A stretch of 59,807 nucleotides of DNA. It comes from JBEATZ01 sp041178545. GTDB taxonomy: Bacteria; Planctomycetota; UBA1135; UBA2386. Shown here piece after piece: positions 8,551 to 17,726 of the stretch. The DNA lies in the NCBI GenBank assembly GCA_041178545.1, contig JBEGVB010000032.1, positions 1-59,807 of the forward strand, written 5' to 3'. How positions within the stretch are numbered: the stretch's first letter is position 1; each line of letters opens with the position of its first letter. Below the pieces are notes generated by a model that saw only the letters and a program-made list of their open reading frames with translations, was not told the origin of the DNA and searched no databases. The translations under genes and the position numbers were made by a program.

Positions 8551-9549
8551 GTGAGCAAGCGCGATCTCATCTCGGCGGCGGATCTCAACCGGAAGGAACT
8601 GGACGATGTCCTCGAACTCGCTGCACGCGTGAAGGACAAGCGAGGCGGTCAGGTGCTGGCGGGGAAGACGCTGGGCCAGCTCTTCTTCGACCCCAGCCTC
8701 AGGACGCGTGTGTCGTTCGAGGTGGCCATGGTCCAGCTCGGAGGGCACTGCATCAACCTCGGGTCGGGCGACCTCTACGAGCTCGAGCCCAAGGAACAGG
8801 CCGTGATGGACGGCACGGCGGAGGAGCACGTCAAGGATGCAGCGCGCACGCTCTCGCGCTACGTCGACGCGCTGGGCATCCGCCACGTGAGCCGCGTCGG
8901 CACCTGGGAACGCGACCGGCAGGAACTGCTGCTGCGCAGCTACGCCAAGCACGCCTCGGTGCCGGTGATCAACCTGGAGACCTGCTTCGAGCACCCGTGC
9001 CAAGCCGTCGCAGACGTGATGACGATGCGCGAGAACCTCGTCAACCTGAAGGGCAGGAAGCTCACCCTCGCGTGGTGCAACCACCCCGAGCCGAAGTCGT
9101 TGGGCACGACGCACAGCGTGCTCACGCTCGCGGCCATGATGGGCATGCAGGTCACGCTGGCGCACCCGCTCGGCTTCGAGGTGGACGACCAGGTGCTCGT
9201 GCGCGCCCGCGGGATGGCCTCGGAGAACGGCGGCAAGGTCGAGGTGGTCAACGACCTCGCCCTGGCCAGCAAGGGCGCAGAGGTCCTCTACGCACGCTCG
9301 TGGGGCTCCACCAAGCACTGGCAGGACCCCGAGCGCGAGGCAATGCTCAAGCGCTCGCTGCAGAGCTGGCGCGTCGACTCGCAGCTGATGGCGACCACCG
9401 CCAACGCGCTGCTGATGCACCCGCTGCCCGTGCGACGCAACGTGGTGGCCACCGACGAGGTGCTCGACGGACCGCGCTCGGTGATCTACGAGCAGGCAGC
9501 GAACCGCGTGCACGTGCAGAAGGCACTGCTGATGCACCTGCTGAAGTGA
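8551..9549 (+). CDS. argF': N-acetylornithine carbamoyltransferase-type enzyme
   Basis: Aspartate/ornithine carbamoyltransferase superfamily, 332 residues from the GTG at 8551. The carbamoyl-phosphate motif is FDPSLRTRVSFE (SLRTR instead of the STRTR of ordinary OTCases). The VMDGTAEEHVKDAARTLSRY block, HPCQ and HPLPVRRNV match the acetyl/succinylornithine subfamily known from Xanthomonas and Bacteroides. In those bacteria the acetyl or succinyl group is kept on until after carbamoylation. Which acyl group this enzyme takes cannot be settled by eye; the substrate-loop segment reads YELEPKEQ, with Glu and Pro adjacent. No other arginine genes are near, so the pathway context is missing. Confidence 0.85.
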   Translation: MSKRDLISAADLNRKELDDVLELAARVKDKRGGQVLAGKTLGQLFFDPSLRTRVSFEVAMVQLGGHCINLGSGDLYELEPKEQAVMDGTAEEHVKDAARTLSRYVDALGIRHVSRVGTWERDRQELLLRSYAKHASVPVINLETCFEHPCQAVADVMTMRENLVNLKGRKLTLAWCNHPEPKSLGTTHSVLTLAAMMGMQVTLAHPLGFEVDDQVLVRARGMASENGGKVEVVNDLALASKGAEVLYARSWGSTKHWQDPEREAMLKRSLQSWRVDSQLMATTANALLMHPLPVRRNVVATDEVLDGPRSVIYEQAANRVHVQKALLMHLLK

Positions 9550-9570
9550 CCCTGCGGCGGCAGCCGGTCC

Positions 9571-10617
9571 TCAGCCCGCGACCATCCCCTCGCTCCGGGC
9601 CACGCTGCGCAGACCCTCGGCGAGTTCGATCCGGGGGGAGAAGCCCAGCAAGCCACGGATGTGGGAACCGTCGGCGACCCAGCCGGGCGCTGCGACCTCG
9701 CGGACCTTGTCACGGTTGAAGAAGCTCGTCCTGCCGAGGAGTCCGGCCCCGATTTCGACGACATGCGCAGCAGCCGCGGCCAACGCCAGCGGCACCGGGA
9801 CGAGGCGGGCGCTGCGGTTGCACGCCGCCGCGAACGCACGCAGCATGCCGTGGGTCGTGGTGCGCTGCGGGCCGTCGAGTGGCAGGATCGCGCCACGAGC
9901 GGCATCGTCCACGGTGGCCGCCAGGGCGCGTGCCACGTCGTCCACGTGCACGATGGAGAGCGGGGTGTCGGAACGTGGCACGAAGGTGATCCACGCCCGC
10001 GCCTGCTGGAACAGCAACCTGGTGGCCCCGTCGCCCGCACCGTAGACCACCGGCGGCCGGACGATGGTCCAGGGCAGGTCGCGGTGCGCGAGCAGGGCGA
10101 GTTCGCCATGCCGCTTGCTCTCGCCGTAGTGGGACACCGGCCGGCACTCCTGTGGTGGCCGTGCGCTGACCGAGCCGTCGGTGGAGGGCCCTGCAGCCGC
10201 GAGCGAGGAGACGAGCACGATCCTGGCACCGGGCGCGCGGCGCCGCATGGCACCAACGAGGCTCTCGGTGCCGCGCGCATTGACGGCGTCGAACTCGGCG
10301 CGACTGCGCGCCTTCAAGGCTGCCGCCAGGTGGAACACCACGTGGGCACCCTCGACGAGGCGCTGCAGCGAGGCCTCGTCCTCGAGGGAGCCTTGGACCG
10401 CCGATTCCGGTGGAATTCCCGCGCGCTTCGCCCGTTCTGCGTCGCGGACCAGACAGCGCAGCCGGTCCGCGGGCAAGCCCGCGCCGAGCAGCTGCCGGAC
10501 GAGCGCGCCGCCGAGCAGGCCGGTGGCGCCCGTGATCACGACTGGGGAACAGTTCCTGCGGTCGACCGGCACGTCTGGGACAATCTCTTTGTCAGGCCCT
10601 CCGTTCGACTCTACCAT
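9571..10617 (-). CDS. NAD-dependent epimerase/dehydratase (extended SDR)
   Basis: Extended short-chain dehydrogenase/reductase of 348 residues from the ATG at 10617; a GTG at 10626 is also in frame. The nucleotide-binding motif TGATGLLGG is near residue 30. HLAAALK and the catalytic YGESK with an upstream Ser pair (VSSLAA) follow, then VRPPVVYG. The substrate is not evident; relatives include sugar epimerases, 3beta-HSD-like enzymes and the bacterial 3-ketosphinganine reductase CerR. It is divergently arranged with a serine-palmitoyltransferase-like gene, with under 50 bases between starts, so a sphingolipid or acyl-ketone reductase role is possible but unproven. Confidence 0.85.
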   Translation of the reverse strand: MVESNGGPDKEIVPDVPVDRRNCSPVVITGATGLLGGALVRQLLGAGLPADRLRCLVRDAERAKRAGIPPESAVQGSLEDEASLQRLVEGAHVVFHLAAALKARSRAEFDAVNARGTESLVGAMRRRAPGARIVLVSSLAAAGPSTDGSVSARPPQECRPVSHYGESKRHGELALLAHRDLPWTIVRPPVVYGAGDGATRLLFQQARAWITFVPRSDTPLSIVHVDDVARALAATVDDAARGAILPLDGPQRTTTHGMLRAFAAACNRSARLVPVPLALAAAAAHVVEIGAGLLGRTSFFNRDKVREVAAPGWVADGSHIRGLLGFSPRIELAEGLRSVARSEGMVAG

Positions 10618-10664
10618 GCCCGCCACCCGATCCGCGCGGGCTTTGCCACTGCTGCACGGCTCCG

Positions 10665-11903
10665 ATGACCTCGACTCGACCGACTTTGGACATCTTCCAG
10701 AAGTGTGAGAACTTCACCCGGGCCAAGGATCTGATGGCCAAGGGGGTCTACCCGTACTTCATCCCGCTGCACGGGAGCGAGGGCACGGAAGTCGAGTACC
10801 AAGGCCGTCGCCTGATCATGATCGGGTCGAACAACTACCTCGGCCTGACCCACCACCCCAAGGTGCTCAAGGCCGCGGCCGACGCCGTGATGCAGTACGG
10901 CACCTCGTGCTCCGGCTCGCGGTTCCTCAACGGCACCCTCGAGCTCCACGTCGAGTTGGAGCGCCGCCTCGCCAAGTTCATGGGCAAGGAAGCCGCGCTG
11001 GTGTTCTCCACCGGGTTCCAGACCAACCTGGGCGCGATCTCGTCGATCTGCGGCAAGGACGACGTGATCCTGTGCGACCGGGAGAACCACGCCTCGATCA
11101 TCGACGGCTGCAGGCTCAGCTTCGCAGAGGTCCGCAAGTTCCGGCACAACGACATGGCCGACCTCGAGGCGCAGCTCAAGCGCGCCGCCGAGCAGGGCCG
11201 CGGCATCCTCGTGGTGGTCGACGGCCTCTACTCCATGATGGGTGACCTCGCCCCCCTGCGCGAGATCTGTGCCCTGTCGAAGCAGTACGGCGCCCGCATC
11301 ATGGTCGACGAGGCGCACAGCATCGGCGTGCTCGGAGCCGGTGGCCGCGGCGCTGCCGAGCACCTGGGCGTGCTCGACGACGTGGACATCCAGATGGGCA
11401 CCTTCTCCAAGAGCTTTGCCAGCCTTGGTGGCTTCATGGCGGGGCCCGAGCAGGTGATCCACTACATGAAGCACAATGCCAGGCCGCTGATCTTCTCGGC
11501 GTCGATCACGCCGGCGCAGGCAGCCGCCGCACTCGCCTCGCTCGACATCATCGAGACCGAGGCCCACATGCGCACCAAGGTGCTGCAGACCGCCCACCGC
11601 GTGCGCACGGGACTGGCCCAGCTGGGCTACTGCGTGGCCGGCAACGAGGACAGCCCCATCGTGCCCGTCATCATCGGCCACCAGGAGAAGATGATGCGGC
11701 TCTGGAAGACGCTGTTCGAGTGCGGCGTGTTCACCAACGCCGTGACCGCACCGGCGGTGCCCGCGGGAATGGACCTGATCCGCACGTCGTTCATGGCCTC
11801 GCACACCGAGGAGCAGATCCAGCAGGTGCTGGAGCGCTTTGCGGTCGCAGGTCGCATGTGCGGCGTCATCCCCGGCGGCGTCCAGTCCGCGGCTGCGAAC
11901 TGA
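10665..11903 (+). CDS. Alpha-oxoamine synthase, serine palmitoyltransferase-like
   Basis: PLP-dependent enzyme of the family that includes serine palmitoyltransferase, 2-amino-3-ketobutyrate CoA ligase and 8-amino-7-oxononanoate synthase; it would condense an amino acid with an acyl-CoA or acyl-ACP and release CO2. Its 412 residues show GSNNYLGLTHHPKV, SCSGSRFLNGTLELH, DEAHSIGVLGAGGRG and the PLP lysine K249 in GTFSKSFASLGGF. The FIPLHGSEGTEVEYQG N-terminus and GTFSKSFASLGGF resemble bacterial serine palmitoyltransferases more than BioF or Kbl by my reading. No bio or tdh genes are adjacent. The divergent SDR could supply the reductase step. Confidence 0.82.
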   Translation: MTSTRPTLDIFQKCENFTRAKDLMAKGVYPYFIPLHGSEGTEVEYQGRRLIMIGSNNYLGLTHHPKVLKAAADAVMQYGTSCSGSRFLNGTLELHVELERRLAKFMGKEAALVFSTGFQTNLGAISSICGKDDVILCDRENHASIIDGCRLSFAEVRKFRHNDMADLEAQLKRAAEQGRGILVVVDGLYSMMGDLAPLREICALSKQYGARIMVDEAHSIGVLGAGGRGAAEHLGVLDDVDIQMGTFSKSFASLGGFMAGPEQVIHYMKHNARPLIFSASITPAQAAAALASLDIIETEAHMRTKVLQTAHRVRTGLAQLGYCVAGNEDSPIVPVIIGHQEKMMRLWKTLFECGVFTNAVTAPAVPAGMDLIRTSFMASHTEEQIQQVLERFAVAGRMCGVIPGGVQSAAAN

Positions 11904-11949
11904 CGCAGGCACTGCTGGCGGAATCACGCCGCCATCGGCCCCACTCCCG

Positions 11950-11977
11950 TTGCCGACGGCAGCCGGTCGTGCATAGT
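11950..11977 (+). promoter_or_regulatory. Candidate sigma70-type promoter for dnaE
   Basis: TTGCCG (11950-11955), a 16-base spacer and CATAGT (11972-11977), with only eight bases to the ATG at 11986. If real, the transcript would be nearly leaderless. The match is modest. Confidence 0.35.
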
Positions 11978-11985
11978 TGGGCGTC

Positions 11986-14900
11986 ATGTCGGAGGCGCCA
12001 GACTTCGTCCACCTGCGAACCCGTTCGCACTACAGCCTGCTCACGGCCACGGCGGACGTGGGTGACATGGTTGCGGCGGCGGCGGCAGACGGACAGAAGG
12101 CGCTGGCACTGACCGACAACGGCAACCTCTTCGGTGCGGTCGAGTTCTACAAGGCGTGCAAGGAGAAGGGGCTGCGCCCGGTCCTCGGCCTGACGGCCTA
12201 CGTCGCCGGCAAGTCGATGCGCGAGACGACGAGCGCCGAGAACCCCAGCCACGACCTCACGCTCCTCGCGGAGACACAGGAGGGCTGGGACAACCTCAGG
12301 TTGCTCTCGTCCAGGTCCTGGCTCGAGGGCTTCAGCTACCGGCCCCGCATCGACCTCGAGCTGCTGGCCGGACACTGCAAGGGAATCATCGCGCTGAGCG
12401 GTTCCACGAGTGGCGAGGTGGCCTCCGCGATCCTCAAGAACGACGGACGCGGGGCCATGGCGGCGGCCGCGCGCCTGCGCGAGATGCTCGGCAAGGACAA
12501 CTTCTTCCTCGAGGTGGCGGAGACCGGCTACGAGCCCCAGCGCCGGGCGACGGCAGGGCTCAAGCGCATAGGGCAGGAACTCGGCCTCGCGTGCGTGGCC
12601 ACCAACGACGTCCACTACCTCAAGCCGGAGCACTGGCTGGCGCAGGACATCGCACTGTGCATCCGCAACGGCAAGTCGGTTGCGGACCAGGACCGCCAGC
12701 GCATGGGATCGCGCGAGCTACACCTCCGTACCCGCGCCGAGATGGCGCGCGCCTTCGCCGGCTGGGAGGACGTGCTGCACCAGACCGTCGCCATCGCCAA
12801 CCGTTGCAGTGTCGCGATGGAGTTCGGCGTCTACCACGTACCGGTGTTCCAGCCCGACACGGGCGAGAGCCCTGACGACCACTTCGCACGAAGGTGCCGC
12901 GAGGGCGCGATCCTGCGCTACGGCACGCTCACCGAAGAGGTCGCCAAGCGCCTGGAGTACGAGATCGGGGTCATCCGCAAGCTCGGGTTCGTGAGCTACT
13001 TCCTCATCGTGCAGGACTTCATCCTCAAGGCGAAGTCGATGGGGATCCCGGTGGGACCGGGCCGCGGATCCGCCGCTGGGTCGATCGTCGCCTACGCCCT
13101 GCAGATCACCGACGTCGACCCGCTGCGCTACAACCTGCTGTTCGAGCGGTTCCTCAACCCGGGCCGTGTGTCGATGCCCGACATCGACATCGACTTCTGC
13201 GGCAACCGCCGCGACGAGGTCATCCGCTACGTCCGAGAGAAGTACGGCAACGACTGCGTCTGCCAGATCATCACCTTCGGCACGATGGCGAGCCGTGGCG
13301 TGTTGCGCGACGTGGGCCGCGTCCTCGACATGGACCTGGGCGAGGTCGACAAGCTGTGCAAGAAGGTGCCGCAGGGTCCCGGCGCATCGCTCAAGGCCGC
13401 ACTGGAGTCGGATCCGGAGCTGAAGCAGCTGCGGGAGTCCTCGCAGCAGCACAAGCGCCTCTTCGACCTCAGCCTCAACCTGGAGGGTCTTGCCCGCCAC
13501 TCCTCGATCCACGCTGCCGGCGTGGTCATCGCGGACAAGCCGCTGGTGGAGTACGTGCCGCTCTCCAAGAACGGCGAGGACGTGACCACGCAGTGGCAGA
13601 TGACGGAGCTGGAGGAGGTGGGTCTCCTGAAGATGGACTTCCTCGGGCTCAAGACGCTCACGATCCTGCAGGAGGCGGTCCGCCTCGTGAAGGAGGTGCA
13701 CGGCACCGAGGTCGACCTGGGCAAGCTGCCGCTGGACGACGCACCCACCTACGCGATCATGACCCGCGGCGAGACGCAGGGCATCTTCCAGCTGGAGTCG
13801 AGCGGCATGCGCGAGTTGCTGACCCGGCTCAAGCCCGACACGTTCGAGGACGTGATCGCAGTGCTCGCCCTCTACCGACCAGGCCCCCTCGGATCGGGCA
13901 TGGTGGACATGTTCGTGCGCCGCAAGCACGGGCAGGAAGAGGTGGTCTACGAGCACGAGTCGCTGCGTCCGCTGCTCGAGGCCACCTACGGCGTCATTGT
14001 GTACCAGGAACAGGTGATGCAGATCGCCAACGTCGTGGGCGCCTTCTCGATGGCGGACGCCGACAACCTGCGCAAGGCCATGGGCAAGAAGAAGCCCGAG
14101 GTGATGGCCAAGTTCAAGGAGCAGTTCGTCCAGGGAGCAAGGGCGCAGGGCTACGACGAGAAGTTCGCCCGCCAGCTGTTCGAGACGATGGAGTACTTCG
14201 CGGGCTACGGCTTCAACAAGTCGCACTCCACGGCCTACGCGCTGCTCACCTACCAGACCGCCTGGCTCAAGGCCCACTACCCGCTGGAGTTCACGGCCGC
14301 GAACATGACGGTCGAGTCGGGCAACAGCGACAAGATCAAGGAGTTCGTCGACGACACCCGGCGCAGCGGCATCCGGTTGCTGCCCCCCCACGTCAACCAC
14401 TCTGCCGCCTACTTCAACGTCGAGCACGGCGCGATCCGCTACGGACTGGGTGCCGTGAAGGGCATCGGCACGCGCGCAGCCGCACTCCTCGCCGAGGACC
14501 GACAGCGCAACGGGACCTACGACTCGCTGGAGAACCTCTGCGAGCGGCTCGACAGCACTCTCCTCAACAAGACTGCGCTCGAGGCCCTTGCGATGGCAGG
14601 CGCCTTCGACGGACTCGGCAGGTCGCGCAAGGCGACGATGGACTCCATCGAGTCCGCCATGCGCAGCTCCGCCGTGACGCGCGAGGACCGACGGCGCGGC
14701 CAGAAGCTGCTGTTCGCCGCACCGCCTTCGTCAGGCACCTCGGCAACCGCTGTCGCAACAGAGCAGCGGGCGCCAGGCGCCGAGTGGAACGACCGCGAGC
14801 TGCTCGCGAACGAGAAGGCTGCGCTGGGTTTCTACCTGTCCGGGCACCCGTTCGAGAAACGCGGCAACTTCCTGCGACGCATCGCGGGCACCTCCACCGG

Positions 14901-15432
14901 CATGCTCAAGGACATGGCCCCGGGCTCCACCCTGCGCATCGCGGGGATGATCAGCTCCGTGCGCGTGCTCCAGATCAAGCAGGGCAAGAACGCCGGCCAG
15001 AAGATGGCTCGATTCGTGCTGGAGGACCTGGAGGGCAGCGTGCCCGTCACCGTCTTCGCGCGCACCTACGCGCAGGTGAAGGACCGGATCGTCGACGACG
15101 CGATCATCTTCCTCGAGGGCAAGATCGACGCAAACTCGGAAGAGAAGGCGCTGCTCTGCAGCCAGATCGAACCCGCCACCGAAACCGTTCGCCGCGAGGT
15201 CGCCGGCCTCGTCCTGCACCTCGAGGGCATTCTCACGACCCCTGCCGTGCTGGACCGCATCTTCGCGATCGTGGATCGGTACCGCGGCAACCAGCAGTTG
15301 CACCTCGACGTGCTCGAGGAGGACCAGCTCACCCGCCTGCGGACCGAGGCCGGCATCAAGGTGAGCGACGACCTGCTCGACGAGCTGGCCATGGTCGTGG
15401 GCCCCGCCAACATGTCCTTCACGCGGCTGTGA
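11986..15432 (+). CDS. dnaE: DNA polymerase III alpha subunit DnaE
   Basis: Replicative C-family DNA polymerase, 1148 residues from the ATG at 11986; a TTG nine bases upstream is less likely. The order is PHP domain, palm/fingers, tandem HhH, OB fold. Catalytic aspartates are in PDIDIDF (D399, D401, D403) and KMDFLGLKTL. The PHP metal-binding residues are eroded: HLRTRSHYS replaces the usual H-x-H pattern and TDNG replaces TDHG, so intrinsic proofreading by this domain is unlikely. The OB-fold region (RIAGMISSVRVLQIKQGKNAGQ) is intact. It stands alone and converges on the ribosomal cluster. Confidence 0.97.
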   Translation: MSEAPDFVHLRTRSHYSLLTATADVGDMVAAAAADGQKALALTDNGNLFGAVEFYKACKEKGLRPVLGLTAYVAGKSMRETTSAENPSHDLTLLAETQEGWDNLRLLSSRSWLEGFSYRPRIDLELLAGHCKGIIALSGSTSGEVASAILKNDGRGAMAAAARLREMLGKDNFFLEVAETGYEPQRRATAGLKRIGQELGLACVATNDVHYLKPEHWLAQDIALCIRNGKSVADQDRQRMGSRELHLRTRAEMARAFAGWEDVLHQTVAIANRCSVAMEFGVYHVPVFQPDTGESPDDHFARRCREGAILRYGTLTEEVAKRLEYEIGVIRKLGFVSYFLIVQDFILKAKSMGIPVGPGRGSAAGSIVAYALQITDVDPLRYNLLFERFLNPGRVSMPDIDIDFCGNRRDEVIRYVREKYGNDCVCQIITFGTMASRGVLRDVGRVLDMDLGEVDKLCKKVPQGPGASLKAALESDPELKQLRESSQQHKRLFDLSLNLEGLARHSSIHAAGVVIADKPLVEYVPLSKNGEDVTTQWQMTELEEVGLLKMDFLGLKTLTILQEAVRLVKEVHGTEVDLGKLPLDDAPTYAIMTRGETQGIFQLESSGMRELLTRLKPDTFEDVIAVLALYRPGPLGSGMVDMFVRRKHGQEEVVYEHESLRPLLEATYGVIVYQEQVMQIANVVGAFSMADADNLRKAMGKKKPEVMAKFKEQFVQGARAQGYDEKFARQLFETMEYFAGYGFNKSHSTAYALLTYQTAWLKAHYPLEFTAANMTVESGNSDKIKEFVDDTRRSGIRLLPPHVNHSAAYFNVEHGAIRYGLGAVKGIGTRAAALLAEDRQRNGTYDSLENLCERLDSTLLNKTALEALAMAGAFDGLGRSRKATMDSIESAMRSSAVTREDRRRGQKLLFAAPPSSGTSATAVATEQRAPGAEWNDRELLANEKAALGFYLSGHPFEKRGNFLRRIAGTSTGMLKDMAPGSTLRIAGMISSVRVLQIKQGKNAGQKMARFVLEDLEGSVPVTVFARTYAQVKDRIVDDAIIFLEGKIDANSEEKALLCSQIEPATETVRREVAGLVLHLEGILTTPAVLDRIFAIVDRYRGNQQLHLDVLEEDQLTRLRTEAGIKVSDDLLDELAMVVGPANMSFTRL

Positions 15433-15476
15433 CCGTACTGCCGCGCTGAGCACCCAGGGCTCGGGAGCCGCCGCCA

Positions 15477-15520
15477 CAAAACGAAACCGCGGCCATGCAC
15501 AGCTCGTGCAGGACCGCGGT
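15477..15520 (-). terminator. Intrinsic terminator of the ribosomal protein cluster
   Basis: 15486-15492 pairs with 15514-15520 (ACCGCGG/CCGCGGT) and the inner 15496-15500 with 15506-15510. On the minus strand the stem is followed by TTTCGTTTTGT, a good U-tract. It ends the transcript about 60 bases after rplQ; on the plus strand no U-tract follows, so it does not obviously serve dnaE. Confidence 0.8.
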
Positions 15521-15579
15521 CGTGACCGACGGAGCCGAGGACCCGGGGGACTCAGGGCTCCGTGAGCCGTGGGGCTCGG

Positions 15580-16002
15580 TCAGCCCTTGGCGCCGGCAGC
15601 AACGGTGTCGGCCTCGCGCACCTTGCGCTTGGTCTCGAGGACCGTGTTGTCCACCAGTTCGAGGATCGCCTTGGTGCCACCGTCACCCACCCGGTAGCCG
15701 GGCAGGCGCATGATGCGGGTGTAGCCACCCGGACGGGTGGCATAGCGCGGGCCGAGGACGTCGAAGAGCTTCTTCACGGCGTCCTTGTCCTGCAGGAAGG
15801 AGATCGCACGGCGGACGCGGTGCAGGTCCTTCTTCTTGCCCAGGGTGATCATCTTCTCCACGAAGGGACGCAGCGCCTTGGCCTTCGCCAAGGTGGTCTC
15901 CACGCGCTCGTGCTGGATCAACGAGACGGTGAAGTTGCGGCGCAACGCAGCCCGGTGGGCCGTGTTCCGCTGCATACGCTTGCCTGCGACGTTGTGTCTC
16001 AT
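15580..16002 (-). CDS. rplQ: 50S ribosomal protein L17
   Basis: L17 binds 23S rRNA near the peptide exit tunnel. The 140-residue protein starts MRHNVAGKRMQRNTAHR, close to the family signature MRHRxxGRKLxRxxxHR, and continues with NFTVSLIQHERVETTLAKAK. It has a short Lys/Gly C-terminal extension. It follows rpoA by 36 bases and is the last gene of the cluster, its usual place in the alpha operon, with a strong terminator downstream. Confidence 0.97.
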   Translation of the reverse strand: MRHNVAGKRMQRNTAHRAALRRNFTVSLIQHERVETTLAKAKALRPFVEKMITLGKKKDLHRVRRAISFLQDKDAVKKLFDVLGPRYATRPGGYTRIMRLPGYRVGDGGTKAILELVDNTVLETKRKVREADTVAAGAKG

Positions 16003-16038
16003 GACTGCTGACCTTGAACCTTGCTGACTGTCTTTGCC

Positions 16039-17037
16039 TTACTTGAACTCTTCGACCTTCATGCCGAGGGTGAGACCCAGGGCCTGAAGCTTGCTCTTGA
16101 CCTCCTTGAGGGAGGTCTTGCCGAAGTTGCGGACCTTGAGGATCTCCGGCTCGCTGAGCGCGACCAGGTCGCGCAGCGTGGTGATGTTCTCGGCATCCAG
16201 GCAGTTCTTGGAACGCACGGACAGCTCGAGCATGTCGACGTTGCGGTTGAGCAACTCGACCATCTCCTTGCGCTTGGCGGACTCGTCACCCTCGGGCGCG
16301 AGCACACCACCCTCCACCGCGAGGTCGTCCTTCAACTCGAAGTACTGGACGAACGGGTTGAGGTGCTTGCGGTAGATCTTGCTGGCCTCGACGAGGGCCA
16401 TCTCCGGGTTGACGGTGCCGTCGGTCCACACCTCGAGCACCAGGCGGTCGTAGTCCGTGGACTTGCCAACGCGCGTGTTCTCGATCGTGTAGCGGACGCG
16501 GTTGACCGGGCTGAAGATCGAGTCCACCGGGATGGTGCCGACCTCGAGGTCTTCCGACACGTTCTCGTCGGCGGTGACGTAGCCACGGCCCTTGCGAACC
16601 TGCATCTCGCAGTAGAACCGGACGTCGTCCGTCAGGGTGCAGATCTTCAGGTCGGGGTTGGCGACCTCGATGTTGTGGTCACCCTCGATGGCCGAGGCGA
16701 GGACCTCGCCCTTCTTGCTGACGTCGATGCGCAGCGTGGTGGGCGCATCGGTGTGCATCTTGATGCGCAGCTGCTTGATGTTGAGGATGATCTGGGTCAC
16801 GTCCTCCAGCACGCCGGGGATGGTGCTGTACTCGTGCACCACGCCGTCGATGCGCACCCAGGTCACGGCCGTGCCCTCGATGGACGAGAGCAGGACGCGA
16901 CGCAGGCCGTTGCCAATCGTCGTGCCAAAGCCCTTTTCAAAGGGCTCCACGACGAACTTGCCGTAGGAGTTCGTGGAGGACTCCTTCTCGAGGCGGACCT
17001 GCGAGGGGAGTTCAAAGTTACGCCAGCGGATACGCAT
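16039..17037 (-). CDS. rpoA: RNA polymerase alpha subunit
   Basis: Alpha dimer scaffold for assembly of RNA polymerase and contact point for UP elements and activators. The 332-residue protein has the N-terminal dimerisation domain (GFGTTIGNGLRRVLLSSIEGTAVT), a linker, and the C-terminal DNA-binding domain (SVRSKNCLDAENITTLRDLV, then LRNFGKTSLKEVK-like KVRNFGKTSL). An AGGAG sequence precedes its ATG. It lies between rpsD and rplQ as in most bacteria. Confidence 0.98.
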   Translation of the reverse strand: MRIRWRNFELPSQVRLEKESSTNSYGKFVVEPFEKGFGTTIGNGLRRVLLSSIEGTAVTWVRIDGVVHEYSTIPGVLEDVTQIILNIKQLRIKMHTDAPTTLRIDVSKKGEVLASAIEGDHNIEVANPDLKICTLTDDVRFYCEMQVRKGRGYVTADENVSEDLEVGTIPVDSIFSPVNRVRYTIENTRVGKSTDYDRLVLEVWTDGTVNPEMALVEASKIYRKHLNPFVQYFELKDDLAVEGGVLAPEGDESAKRKEMVELLNRNVDMLELSVRSKNCLDAENITTLRDLVALSEPEILKVRNFGKTSLKEVKSKLQALGLTLGMKVEEFK

Positions 17038-17060
17038 GGTAGGGAGCTCCTGGTTGGCGA

Positions 17061-17684
17061 TCAGCGCGAGCAGAGCTCGATGATGAGCTGCTCGTTGATG
17101 GGATGGGGAACGTCTTCGCGCTTGGGCATCTGGACAACCCTGCCCTTGAGGTCCGAGGGGGATGCCTCGAGCCAGCCGGGGACCGACTGACCCTTGTTCA
17201 TCTCGACCGCGTCCGTCGCGCGCTTCTTGATCTTGTCCGTGCCGCGCACCTGGATCTCGTCGCCGGGGCGGACGAGGTAGCTGGCGATGTCACAGCGCTT
17301 GCCGTTCACGAAGACGTGGCCGTGGGCGACCATCTGGCGCGCATCGAAGCGCGACAGGGCGAGGCCCAGGTTGAGGACCACGTTGTCGAGGCGGCGCTCC
17401 ATCAGGACCAACAGGTTCTCGCCGGTGTTGCCCTTCTGGCGGCTGGCCATGCTGAAGTAGTGCTGGAACTGACGCTCCAGCACACCGTAGATGCGCTTGG
17501 CCTTCTGCTTCTCACGCAGCTGGGCTCCGTAGTCGGTGCCCTTCTTGGGGCGCACGTGCTGACCCGGCGGATAGTCACGACGGTTGACGGCGCACTTTTC
17601 CGAGAAGCAGCGCTGTCCCTTGAGGAACAGCTTCATGCCCTCGCGGCGGCAGAGCTTGCAGACGTTCTTGGTGATACGAGCCAT
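17061..17684 (-). CDS. rpsD: 30S ribosomal protein S4
   Basis: Primary 16S-binding protein that nucleates the 30S body. The 207-residue protein has the N-terminal zinc-type cysteines (CKLCRREGM ... CFSEKC, residues about 8-31), the long helical domain, and the S4 RNA-binding segment MERRLDNVVLNLGLALSR with ARQMVAHGHVFVNG. The complete N-terminal cysteine set is the C+ form of S4, whereas E. coli has lost part of it. It sits between rpsK and rpoA. Confidence 0.97.
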   Translation of the reverse strand: MARITKNVCKLCRREGMKLFLKGQRCFSEKCAVNRRDYPPGQHVRPKKGTDYGAQLREKQKAKRIYGVLERQFQHYFSMASRQKGNTGENLLVLMERRLDNVVLNLGLALSRFDARQMVAHGHVFVNGKRCDIASYLVRPGDEIQVRGTDKIKKRATDAVEMNKGQSVPGWLEASPSDLKGRVVQMPKREDVPHPINEQLIIELCSR

Positions 17685-17726
17685 TGCGATGGAGTGTTTC
17701 GGTGGTGTTCGGGGAAGCGCGCCGGA

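Noticed and set aside
12894..15449. Second long frame inside dnaE on the same strand
   Set aside because: Out-of-frame shadow of dnaE, rich in Arg/Pro/Gly; dnaE itself has all polymerase motifs.
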